A stretch of DNA of 14,797 nucleotides from Planctomycetaceae bacterium (GTDB lineage: Bacteria > Planctomycetota > Planctomycetia > Pirellulales > UBA1268), in NCBI GenBank assembly GCA_947440895.1, contig CANETO010000009.1, forward strand, positions 1 through 14,797. The letters are read 5' to 3'. The translations under genes were made by a program, and so were the position numbers. Every line of letters starts with the position of its first letter. Within the stretch, counting starts at the first letter, position 1. The notes beneath the pieces were generated by a model. The model worked only from the letters and a program-made list of their open reading frames with translations, made no database searches and had not been told where the DNA came from. Below, in pieces: positions 1 to 6,493 of this stretch.

Positions 1-224
1 ACGAACAGCATGACGATGCCCGTCTGCCGATCCTTTTCCAACACGTTCGGGCCGTGTGCACCAAGCCGCGTGTCGGCGTCCTTATCGGAGAGTCCTTCAG
101 GACGAGTGCCGAACCGCCGATAGATGCCGGCCGCGTCGGCCGTGGCGGACTCGACCACGATCGGCGAACTCTGGGCACGCTTTCGCTCGTCTGGAAGGCT
201 CGCGATGAGGTTTTTGGGGATCAC
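1..224 (-). CDS. mgtA: Magnesium-type P-type ATPase, N-terminal fragment (runs off the left edge)
   Basis: A minus-strand reading frame opens at a GTG at 224, just after an in-frame stop at 228-230, and stays open for 74 codons to the window edge. Residues about 36-65 read YRRFGTRPEGLSDKDADTRL followed by GAHGPNVLEKDRQTG. This is the cation-transporting ATPase N-terminal domain, which precedes the first membrane helices in P-type pumps. The RFGTRPEGL-x-RLGAHGPN pattern is closest to the MgtA/MgtB magnesium importers as I remember them. The catalytic DKTGT and the membrane helices lie outside the window, so ion specificity is inferred. No Shine-Dalgarno site precedes the GTG. A promoter-like sequence lies about 47 bases upstream at 271-299. 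It is divergent from the YbaL-type antiporter, giving a cation-transport pair. A calcium- or sodium-type P-type ATPase is the main alternative. Confidence 0.68.
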   Translation of the reverse strand, partial: MIPKNLIASLPDERKRAQSSPIVVESATADAAGIYRRFGTRPEGLSDKDADTRLGAHGPNVLEKDRQTGIVMLF

Positions 225-270
225 GGATCACAACCCGGGCGCGGCCCACCCCTGCAGAGTTCACCGCATC

Positions 271-299
271 ATTATCCCCAGCACAAGTCGCCGAGGCAA
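271..299 (-). promoter_or_regulatory. Candidate sigma-70-type promoter for the P-type ATPase gene
   Basis: On the minus strand, TTGCCT (294-299, 4 of 6 matches to the -35 consensus) and GATAAT (271-276, 5 of 6 matches to the -10 consensus) are separated by exactly 17 bases. Transcription would start near 264, leaving about 40 bases of leader before the GTG at 224. Two GTCGATG direct repeats (304-310 and 324-330 on the plus strand) lie immediately upstream. This was found by eye and is supported only by consensus and position. Confidence 0.4.
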
Positions 300-426
300 A
301 AGCGTCGATGCACAATGCGGTGTGTCGATGAATCGGTGAGGTGACTGTACCGTGTAGGCATGCCACCATGAGCTGGCCCCCTACTACCACCCATTCCCGT
401 CACGGCACACCCCTTGAGTCTCTTCC

Positions 427-2130
427 GTGCATGAAGTCGACCTCATCCTGACGCTCACCGGGGCCCTGACTGCGGCGCTCATTCTCGGCTACATCACGCA
501 GCAGATGCGGCTCTCCCCCATCGTCGGCTACCTCCTCGCCGGCATCGCCGTGGGGCCGCACACGCCTGGCTTCGCGGCCGATGCCACGATCGCCCAGCAG
601 CTGGCGGAAGTTGGCGTCATCCTGCTGTTGTTTGGGGTGGGGCTCAACTTCCACATCCGCGAACTGCTCGCGGTACGGCAGGTGGCAATCCCCGGCGCGA
701 TCGTTGCCAGCAGCGTTGCCTGCATGCTCGGCATGGCAGCGGCCCATCTTCAGGGATACGGTTGGGCCGCCGGGATCGTGTATGGCAGCGCCATCTCCGT
801 GGCGAGCACGGTCGTGCTGATTCGGGTGCTCTCCGACAACCGCGATCTGCATACCCGCTCCGGGCACATCGCCGTGGGCTGGGTGGTTGTGGAAGACCTG
901 ATCACGGTGGCGGCACTGGTCGTACTCCCGGCCCTGCTGGGTGGAGAGAAGCCAGGGCTGCAGGGGGTGGCGCTGGCTCTGGGCACCGCGGGGCTCAAGA
1001 TCGCCGCGCTCGTCGCCGTCGTCCTGCTGGCGGGTGGACGCCTGATCCCGTGGGTGATGGAGCATGTCGCCGCGACCCGTTCGCGGGAGCTGTTCACGCT
1101 CGCGGTGCTCGTGATCGCGCTGGGAATCGCTGTCGGCTCCGCAAAGCTGTTCGGCGTCTCAATGGCGATGGGCGCCTTTCTGGCGGGCATGATCGTCGGA
1201 CGCAGTGAATTTGGCCTGCGGGCCGCCTCCGAGGCCCTGCCGATGCGGGATGCCTTCGCCGTGCTGTTCTTCGTCTCAGTTGGAATGCTCTTCAACCCCA
1301 ACACCGTCCTCACATCGCCGGGGCTGCTCGCGGCCACCGTGGCGATCGTGTTGCTGGCCAAGCCCGCTGCAATCTGGGCCAGCATGATGCTCCTCGGCTA
1401 TCCCAGGCAGGTCGCAACCGGCGTCGCCGTCTCGCTGGCTCAGATTGGCGAGTTCTCCTTTATCCTGGCGGCGCTCGGCAGACAGCTGGGAGTGCTGCCG
1501 GAAGAAGCGGTCAACACGCTCGTCGCCGCCGCCATCGTGTCGATCACGCTCAACCCGCTCCTCTATCGGCTGATCGGTCCCTTCGAACGCTGGCTCGCCC
1601 GATACGGTCAGGCATGTGTTGCCGATGACGTCGCCGACGGGCAGGAAGCCTCAGCGCCGAGCCATCGGGCGATCGTGGTTGGCTACGGTCCGGTGGGCCA
1701 GACCGTGACCCAGCTCCTGCTCGACAACGAAATCGAGCCGACCGTGATCGAACTGAATCTCGACACCGTCCGGCGGCTGAAGGCCTTCGACGTGCGGGCG
1801 ATCTACGGCGATGCCACGCGGCCGGAGATCCTCCTGGAGGCAGGCATTCAGGGGGCTGACAACCTGATCCTGACGAGTGGTGCCAGCCGCGTGGACGAGG
1901 AGATCGTGCGGCGGGCCAAGGATCTCAATCCCGACGTTGCGATCCTGGCGCGGTCACAATACGTCCGCGATCTGCCGAAGCTGCATCGGGCGGGCGCCGA
2001 GGATGTCTTTTCCGCAGAAGGGGAGGTGGCGGTGGCCTTCACCGTGCGGATTCTCGAGCGGCTCGGTGCGACGGGAGAGCAGATCGACCGCGAACGCGCC
2101 CGTATCGAGGCCACCTTCCGCAACGGGTGA
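427..2130 (+). CDS. ybaL: YbaL/KefB-type CPA2 monovalent cation:proton antiporter with NAD-binding RCK domain
   Basis: This 567-residue inner-membrane protein is predicted to exchange K+ or Na+ for protons and to be gated by a nucleotide-binding domain. Residues about 5-390 form a Na+/H+ exchanger bundle of some 12 helices. It includes PIVGYLLAGIAVGPHTPGF near the N-terminus, GWVVVEDL with E156-D157 at the ion-pathway position, and DAFAVLFFVSVGMLFNP. These stretches follow E. coli YbaL closely from memory, and YbaL is of similar length (558). Residues 413-530 are a TrkA-N (RCK) Rossmann domain with GYGPVG at 419-424 and E442 at the end of the second strand. The start is GTG at 427, because the ATG at 431 is out of frame and no in-frame ATG precedes the first helix. 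There is no obvious Shine-Dalgarno site. The gene converges on the haem dehydrogenase with four bases between stops. No KefF/KefG-like quinone oxidoreductase is adjacent, so a glutathione-gated Kef role is less likely. Confidence 0.9.
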   Translation: MHEVDLILTLTGALTAALILGYITQQMRLSPIVGYLLAGIAVGPHTPGFAADATIAQQLAEVGVILLLFGVGLNFHIRELLAVRQVAIPGAIVASSVACMLGMAAAHLQGYGWAAGIVYGSAISVASTVVLIRVLSDNRDLHTRSGHIAVGWVVVEDLITVAALVVLPALLGGEKPGLQGVALALGTAGLKIAALVAVVLLAGGRLIPWVMEHVAATRSRELFTLAVLVIALGIAVGSAKLFGVSMAMGAFLAGMIVGRSEFGLRAASEALPMRDAFAVLFFVSVGMLFNPNTVLTSPGLLAATVAIVLLAKPAAIWASMMLLGYPRQVATGVAVSLAQIGEFSFILAALGRQLGVLPEEAVNTLVAAAIVSITLNPLLYRLIGPFERWLARYGQACVADDVADGQEASAPSHRAIVVGYGPVGQTVTQLLLDNEIEPTVIELNLDTVRRLKAFDVRAIYGDATRPEILLEAGIQGADNLILTSGASRVDEEIVRRAKDLNPDVAILARSQYVRDLPKLHRAGAEDVFSAEGEVAVAFTVRILERLGATGEQIDRERARIEATFRNG

Positions 2131-2134
2131 AAAC

Positions 2135-4780
2135 TCACTGCGTGACGCGAAGTGTCTCAAGCCACGCCACCAGATCGACCAGTTCGTCGGCCGAGAGCGC
2201 GGTAACCAGATCGGCCGGCATCAGTGACACCGGCTGCTTCACGAGTTCCTCGACCTCACCGGCGGGAAGCGTCACGTCGATCGAATCTGCCCCACGGATC
2301 ACGATCTTCTCCGGCGACTGCGAGATGAGCAGGCCAGTGAAGCTACGGCCATCTTTCAGGAGTGCCGTGTAGGTCTCGTAGCTGTGACTGATCGCAGCCG
2401 ATGGCGCCAGAATCGACTCGTAGAGCGCCTCACGCGAGAGCTTCGCGCCGATGCCGGAGAGATTGGGACCGACCGCCTTCCCCTCGCCATTGACGATATG
2501 GCACTTCCCACACGTGCCGGCACCGGCAAAAAGAACTTTGCCGTTCACCGGATTTCCCGTGCGAGCGAGAAGCTCCGACACCGGTGGCAGCGGCTTACCA
2601 CCCTTGGCCTGCGGCGGCGGCACTACGGCCCCGCCGGCCGCAGTCACGATCCGTGTCGCGATCGTCGTGGTGGCAGCAGTCGCCTCCGGACGTCGGACGA
2701 GTTCGGGACGGATCACTTGCAGCTTCTCGTCGGGCCCCTTCAGCTCTGCGACCAATCGCGGCAGGACGGCGTTGACGCTCGCCGGATTCTGAAAATCGAG
2801 TGCCCGAACGAGCGCGAGTGACTCCACCGTGCTGATGGCGGGGTCGGCAATGAGTTCGCAGATCATGGCCGCCGATCCAGTTGCCCGGCTCCGCCAGACA
2901 ATCTCCCGCGCTGCCGGCGTCTTCCACTGGTTGTCGATCCTGGCCAGCCACGCCGCCATCCGGCCATCCCAATGGCTCGGTCCGGCGAGTCCTCGGCCAC
3001 CATCAGCGCCAATGCCGAGGGCCTCCAGTGCCCAGCGGTCGCCCGCCTTGTGTGCCGCCGCCAACTCCGCCCACGCCCGATCAGCCCGTTCGCCTCCAAC
3101 GCCCCGAAGCGCGATGGCACACTCGCGGCGGACTGCCGCAGACTGGTCGGCGGCGAGTTGTTCGACGAGGCCAAGGATGTCGCCCTGCGTCAGCCGGCAG
3201 ATCCGCACCGCGATGATTCTTTGTTGTTCGTCCTGCGCATTGGACAGTCGCTTGATCCACCGCTCGGACTGCCCAGGCAGCATGCCCGCGGCCCAGGCGA
3301 GCCGCGCCTTGAGCCTGGGATCGACGGCTGAATCAAACGCCTTGGCCAGTGCCGGGGCAGCCTCCTGCGGCTGCATACCCAGATACTCAAGCGCCGTCGC
3401 CCGTGCGCAGAGGTTCGGGCTCGCTAGCGCCGTCACACAGCCGGCCACAGTCTTGAAATCAACGGCCGGGATCGACCCCTTCAAACGCGTTGCCGCAATT
3501 GGCCCCTGCTCTTCCCGCGGCGCGATCCTATAGATACGGCCCTTCTCCGTGTCGCCCATGCCGTGGCCGCCCACGCCAGGATCGTGCCAGTCGGCCACGA
3601 TCAGCGCGCCGTCAGGGGCCACGCACACATCACTCGGCCGAAACCAGCGGTCGGCAGAACCGTCGATGATCGCCTCAGAACGGCCGGTGTAGCCGGCTCC
3701 TGCAGTCTCGACGTGATACGCCCGCACCACGTTCGGCCCGGCATCGCAATGAAAGAGCGACCCGCGAAACCGTTCTGGAAGGAGGCTCCCTTCATAGACG
3801 CAGATGCCGGTGGGTGAACCGCCCCCCGTCACGAGCAGGTTGGGCACCACGCCCGGATCGTTCTGGTGCCAGTGCCGTGGCGGAGTCTCGGCCTCGAGGT
3901 TCGTCCGCGGCACCATCCAGCCATCGCCTGTTCGCTCATCGACGTAGCCGTAGTTGCCATACTCCATCACCCAGTTGATCCGCACCGCCTGGTTGCCATC
4001 ATCGTCGTTGTCGCTCTGCCAGAGCGTGCCGAAGGAATCGACCGCCACTTCGTAGTTGTTGCGAAAGTTGTGGCCGAGCACCTCGAAGTCGCTGCCGTCG
4101 GGCCGGCAGCGGAAGACCATCCCCTGCCGATAGGGCTTGCCCGAGTCGTTCACGACATTGCCGAAGCGATCGACGACCGGCTGTCCCGCGGAGTCATGCA
4201 CGGCCTTGCCCGTGTTGCCGACATTAAAATACCAGCGGCCGTCAGGGCCGACGGAGAAGGCGTGCACCGAGTGGTCGTGCTGCGGCTCGCCCGTTTTCGT
4301 GAACAGCGACTCCCTGCGGTCAGCCTTCAGATCGCCGTCGTCGTCGTGAAACACAAACACGTCAGGGGCGCAGGAGACGACCACCTTGCGGCCCGGACCC
4401 TCGCCAATCACGCAGATACCAAGCGCCGAATCGACATCTCGGCCCTGATGAAACACCGTCTGCGTATCGGCCTTGCCGTCGCCGTCGGTGTCTTCGAGGA
4501 CGAGGATCCGGTCGCCCTCTGGCCGGGTTTCTTTCTTGCCGCGGTAGTTCATCACCTCGCATACCCAGACCCGGCCCTGGGCGTCGACATCGATGTCGGA
4601 TGGGCTCGAGAGCAAGGGCTCGGCGGCGAACAGCGTGGCCGTGAGATCCTCGGGGAGTTGGAGTGTTTCGGTCGCCGTGTCGGCGGCCATCGCGGCCCGT
4701 TCGGTAGCCGGCCCGACCAGCCCGCTGACCCCCACGACCATCACCACCGATAGCCACCAGCCAGTCCATGCACGGTTCAT
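2135..4780 (-). CDS. PVC-type secreted dehydrogenase with HEAT repeats and C-terminal CxxCH haem domain
   Basis: An 881-residue exported protein. Residues 1-33 are a signal peptide ending AMA-AD. Residues about 40-425 are a glucose/sorbosone dehydrogenase-like beta-propeller of the PVC membrane-bound dehydrogenase type. The propeller has two acidic calcium-loop-like motifs (DTDGDGKAD 97-105, DDDGDLKAD 146-154), a histidine cluster at H168/H170/H173 and VADWHD at 395-400. Residues about 430-700 are alpha-helical HEAT-like repeats. Residues about 735-881 form a cytochrome c domain of the Pirellula/Verrucomicrobium type, with CGKCH at 757-761 binding haem and M854 in SLMP as the likely sixth ligand. 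Family knowledge suggests oxidation of a sugar or sugar alcohol outside the cytoplasm with electrons leaving through haem c. The substrate cannot be read from sequence. The ATG at 4780 has a strong GAGGAG at 4790-4795. The gene is divergent from the DUF1080 gene and shares its control region. Confidence 0.88.
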   Translation of the reverse strand: MNRAWTGWWLSVVMVVGVSGLVGPATERAAMAADTATETLQLPEDLTATLFAAEPLLSSPSDIDVDAQGRVWVCEVMNYRGKKETRPEGDRILVLEDTDGDGKADTQTVFHQGRDVDSALGICVIGEGPGRKVVVSCAPDVFVFHDDDGDLKADRRESLFTKTGEPQHDHSVHAFSVGPDGRWYFNVGNTGKAVHDSAGQPVVDRFGNVVNDSGKPYRQGMVFRCRPDGSDFEVLGHNFRNNYEVAVDSFGTLWQSDNDDDGNQAVRINWVMEYGNYGYVDERTGDGWMVPRTNLEAETPPRHWHQNDPGVVPNLLVTGGGSPTGICVYEGSLLPERFRGSLFHCDAGPNVVRAYHVETAGAGYTGRSEAIIDGSADRWFRPSDVCVAPDGALIVADWHDPGVGGHGMGDTEKGRIYRIAPREEQGPIAATRLKGSIPAVDFKTVAGCVTALASPNLCARATALEYLGMQPQEAAPALAKAFDSAVDPRLKARLAWAAGMLPGQSERWIKRLSNAQDEQQRIIAVRICRLTQGDILGLVEQLAADQSAAVRRECAIALRGVGGERADRAWAELAAAHKAGDRWALEALGIGADGGRGLAGPSHWDGRMAAWLARIDNQWKTPAAREIVWRSRATGSAAMICELIADPAISTVESLALVRALDFQNPASVNAVLPRLVAELKGPDEKLQVIRPELVRRPEATAATTTIATRIVTAAGGAVVPPPQAKGGKPLPPVSELLARTGNPVNGKVLFAGAGTCGKCHIVNGEGKAVGPNLSGIGAKLSREALYESILAPSAAISHSYETYTALLKDGRSFTGLLISQSPEKIVIRGADSIDVTLPAGEVEELVKQPVSLMPADLVTALSADELVDLVAWLETLRVTQ

Positions 4781-4789
4781 GCGCTACGA

Positions 4790-4795
4790 CTCCTC
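4790..4795 (-). promoter_or_regulatory. Strong Shine-Dalgarno site of the haem dehydrogenase
   Basis: GAGGAG on the minus strand lies 9 bases before the ATG at 4780. It fixes that start and is one of the few strong ribosome-binding sites in the window. Confidence 0.75.
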
Positions 4796-4800
4796 ACGCG

Positions 4801-4820
4801 AAACAGAGCGAAACAGAGCG
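4801..4820. repeat. Perfect 10-base tandem duplication in the dehydrogenase leader
   Basis: AAACAGAGCG occurs twice back to back. On the dehydrogenase transcript this reads CGCTCTGTTT twice. It ends 5 bases upstream of the GAGGAG ribosome-binding site, inside the inferred 5' untranslated region. It is intergenic and does not overlap coding sequence. Confidence 0.85.
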
Positions 4821-4835
4821 ACTCAGGATCGTCTC

Positions 4836-4864
4836 ATTATCTCCACGGAAGTCCCGAGGCACAA
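4836..4864 (-). promoter_or_regulatory. Candidate promoter for the haem dehydrogenase
   Basis: On the minus strand, TTGTGC (4859-4864, 3 of 6 matches) and GATAAT (4836-4841, 5 of 6 matches) are spaced by 17 bases. A start near 4829 would give a leader of about 49 bases holding the tandem 10-mer and the ribosome-binding site. The -10 hexamer is identical to the one proposed for the P-type ATPase gene. Confidence 0.4.
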
Positions 4865-4912
4865 ACGGCGTGGCTGGGATGGCGGGCGAACGGCTCCGGT
4901 GCGGCCCCAGAG

Positions 4913-4942
4913 TTGCAGGTGCTGCGCCGCCGGCATTATTCT
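4913..4942 (+). promoter_or_regulatory. Candidate weak promoter for the DUF1080 operon
   Basis: TTGCAG (4913-4918) and TATTCT (4937-4942) are spaced by 18 bases on the plus strand. Both match the consensus only partly. The predicted start is about 4949-4950, where the GGTCC-N5-GGACC dyad begins. Its position about 50 bases before the start codon is plausible, but the match alone is weak. Confidence 0.25.
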
Positions 4943-4949
4943 CCTTGAA

Positions 4950-4964
4950 GGTCCGTTCTGGACC
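4950..4964. promoter_or_regulatory. GGTCC-N5-GGACC dyad, possible operator
   Basis: A perfect inverted repeat with 5-base arms and a 5-base centre (GTTCT) lies in the divergent control region. It sits at the inferred transcription start of the DUF1080 operon and 35 bases before its ATG, a position where a dimeric repressor would block initiation. Arms this short occur by chance in GC-rich DNA, so this is only a candidate. Confidence 0.3.
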
Positions 4965-4998
4965 CGCACGCCCACACTCGCATCTGAGAGAACCGATC

Positions 4999-5799
4999 AT
5001 GGCCGCCATGCTCCGCCGATCCTCGCCCGCCATTCTAACGAGTGCCATCGTGTCGCTCGTCTGTGTGATCGGAACGGGCACCACGCCCGACGCCCGTGCC
5101 GAGGCGCCTGCCGCTGCAGCCACGACCGCGCCACCGGAGCCTGCCGATATGCTTTCGCTCTTCGACGGCAAGGATCTCGACGGGTGGGACGGCGATCCCA
5201 GGCTCTGGAGCGTGAAGGACGGCGTGATCCACGGCGAGACCACGCTCGAGCAGCCAACCGCAGGCAACACGTTTCTGATCTGGACGGGCGGCGAGGTCGC
5301 TGACTTTGACTTGCGTCTCTCCTTCCGCTGCACGGCGACCAACAACTCCGGCGTTCAATACCGCTCGCGGCACATCACCGACAGCCCGACGAAGAATAAA
5401 TGGCAGGTCCGCGGCTATCAGCACGAGCTTCGCAACGAAGAAACGTTTCCAAACGTGTCCGGCTTCATCTACGACGAAGGGGGCGGACCGAACGGGCGGG
5501 CGCGGATCTGCCAGGCGGGCGAGCAGGCCACCTGGGAGGCTGAAGGGGGCAAAAAAGTGGCAACGTCGCTGATCGACCAGGAGTCCTTCAAGGAGCTGAT
5601 GAAGGTGGATGACTGGAACGACATCGTGATCCGCGCCGAGGGCAAGCACATCCGCCACTATTTGAACGGCCGACTGATCCTCGACTTCACCGACAACGAC
5701 CCCACGCGGTCGCTCTCCAAGGGCATCGTGGCCCTGCAGCTCCATCAAGGCAAGCCGATGTGGGCGGAGTTTCGTAACATCCGCCTCAAGAGCCTGTGA
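4999..5799 (+). CDS. Secreted DUF1080 protein (3-keto-disaccharide hydrolase-like)
   Basis: A 266-residue exported protein. Residues 1-35 are a signal peptide with a basic start (MLRRSS), a hydrophobic core and a cleavage-like ARA-EA. Residues about 50-265 form one DUF1080/PF06439 domain, a concanavalin-like beta-sandwich. It begins with LFDGKDLDGW (54-63), continues with the SGVQYRS core strand and ends with AEFRNIRLKSL. Family members include 3-keto-disaccharide hydrolases acting on 3-keto-glycosides, but many are uncharacterised and could simply bind or cleave glycans. The frame is open back to 4768, but the ATG at 4999 is followed directly by the signal peptide and preceded by GAGAG at 4986-4990, so I chose it. 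It is the first gene of a run with the DUF983 protein, whose GTG overlaps this stop codon, and is divergent from the haem dehydrogenase. Confidence 0.87.
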   Translation: MAAMLRRSSPAILTSAIVSLVCVIGTGTTPDARAEAPAAAATTAPPEPADMLSLFDGKDLDGWDGDPRLWSVKDGVIHGETTLEQPTAGNTFLIWTGGEVADFDLRLSFRCTATNNSGVQYRSRHITDSPTKNKWQVRGYQHELRNEETFPNVSGFIYDEGGGPNGRARICQAGEQATWEAEGGKKVATSLIDQESFKELMKVDDWNDIVIRAEGKHIRHYLNGRLILDFTDNDPTRSLSKGIVALQLHQGKPMWAEFRNIRLKSL

Positions 5800-6380
5800 T
5801 CACCCGGACTCGGTCGCCCTCCCGATTCCGTGGTTTCTCCCGAGCCGTGCAGCTCCGCTGCCCGCGGTGCGGCAGTGGCCCGCTGTTTCGCGGTTTTTTC
5901 AGGATGCACGAGGCCTGTCCGCACTGCGGCTTCTCCTACACGCGGGAGCCGGGCTTCTATCTTGGGTCGATCTATCTGAACTACGGCGCCACGGTCATCC
6001 TCACCGGCTCCCTCTATGCGCTGCTCGTAATGGGCCTGGGGTTCTCGAACGACACGGCGCTGGCCGTCTGCCTCACCGCCGCCGTGCTCTGTCCGATTCT
6101 CTTCTTCCGGCACGCGCGGAGCTTTCTGCTCGCACTCGATAGTTCCGTCAATCAGGATCAGGCGCAGAGCGAGGAGGAGGCCGGCGCCGGCGCCACGCCG
6201 ACCGCGACCCTGTCCACCGGCAAACTCGCCTCCCTCGCCTCCGACGATGGCCGGGCGGGCTGCGTGATGGGCATGGCGCTTGCGCTGATCCTGCTCTTCG
6301 GCCTCGGCATGGCGGCGGTCACGCTCTATTTCGCAGCCAGCGGCAGCACGCCGATGGAGGATGGCGACGGACTGGAATGA
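5796..6380 (+). CDS. DUF983 zinc-ribbon membrane protein
   Basis: A 194-residue protein. Its GTG start overlaps the TGA of the DUF1080 gene (GTGA), which suggests translational coupling. The next methionine (residue 37) would remove the first metal pair, so the GTG start is favoured. Residues 22-45 hold CPRCG (C22, C25) and CPHCG (C41, C44), a cytoplasmic zinc ribbon, followed by REPGFYLGSIYLNYG, characteristic of DUF983. Hydrophobic helices lie at about 60-85, 90-113 and 155-180. The third is separated from the pair by a hydrophilic linker rich in Glu, Ala and Thr (about 120-155). Family function is unknown. Alphaproteobacterial members often sit near cytochrome oxidase assembly genes, so a metal or redox-assembly role is possible but not shown here. 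Confidence 0.82.
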   Translation: MITRTRSPSRFRGFSRAVQLRCPRCGSGPLFRGFFRMHEACPHCGFSYTREPGFYLGSIYLNYGATVILTGSLYALLVMGLGFSNDTALAVCLTAAVLCPILFFRHARSFLLALDSSVNQDQAQSEEEAGAGATPTATLSTGKLASLASDDGRAGCVMGMALALILLFGLGMAAVTLYFAASGSTPMEDGDGLE

Positions 6381-6483
6381 GTCGTGGCGACACGCACCAC
6401 ATCTTTCCAGACCCGCCGGCTGCGATGCCGCGATAGAATCCTGGCCACGTCTGTTCCTGGCTTTCATCTGCACTCATTCCACT

Positions 6484-6488
6484 AGGGG
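6484..6488 (+). promoter_or_regulatory. Shine-Dalgarno site of the SMP-30-like gene
   Basis: AGGGG at 6484-6488 lies 5 bases before the ATG at 6494 and supports that start. It suggests this gene is translated independently of the DUF983 gene 113 bases upstream. Confidence 0.55.
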
Positions 6489-6493
6489 ACTCC

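Noticed and set aside
225..426. A Mg2+-sensing riboswitch (M-box type) ahead of the P-type ATPase
   Set aside because: The inferred leader is only about 40 bases and I see no multi-helix structure large enough.
3866..4753. A 295-codon plus-strand open frame opposite the haem dehydrogenase
   Set aside because: It lies wholly antisense to a gene with clear domains, has no family motif, and open antisense frames are expected in GC-rich codon-biased DNA.
4768..4998. Upstream extension of the DUF1080 frame
   Set aside because: It would bury the signal peptide and run through the divergent control region.
6434..6439. TAGAAT upstream of the SMP-30-like gene as a -10 box
   Set aside because: No acceptable -35 hexamer at 16-18 bases, so it was not called a promoter.
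5745..6473. A 242-codon minus-strand open frame opposite the DUF983 gene
   Set aside because: The DUF983 cysteine motifs and helices are on the plus strand; the antisense product is charged low-complexity sequence.
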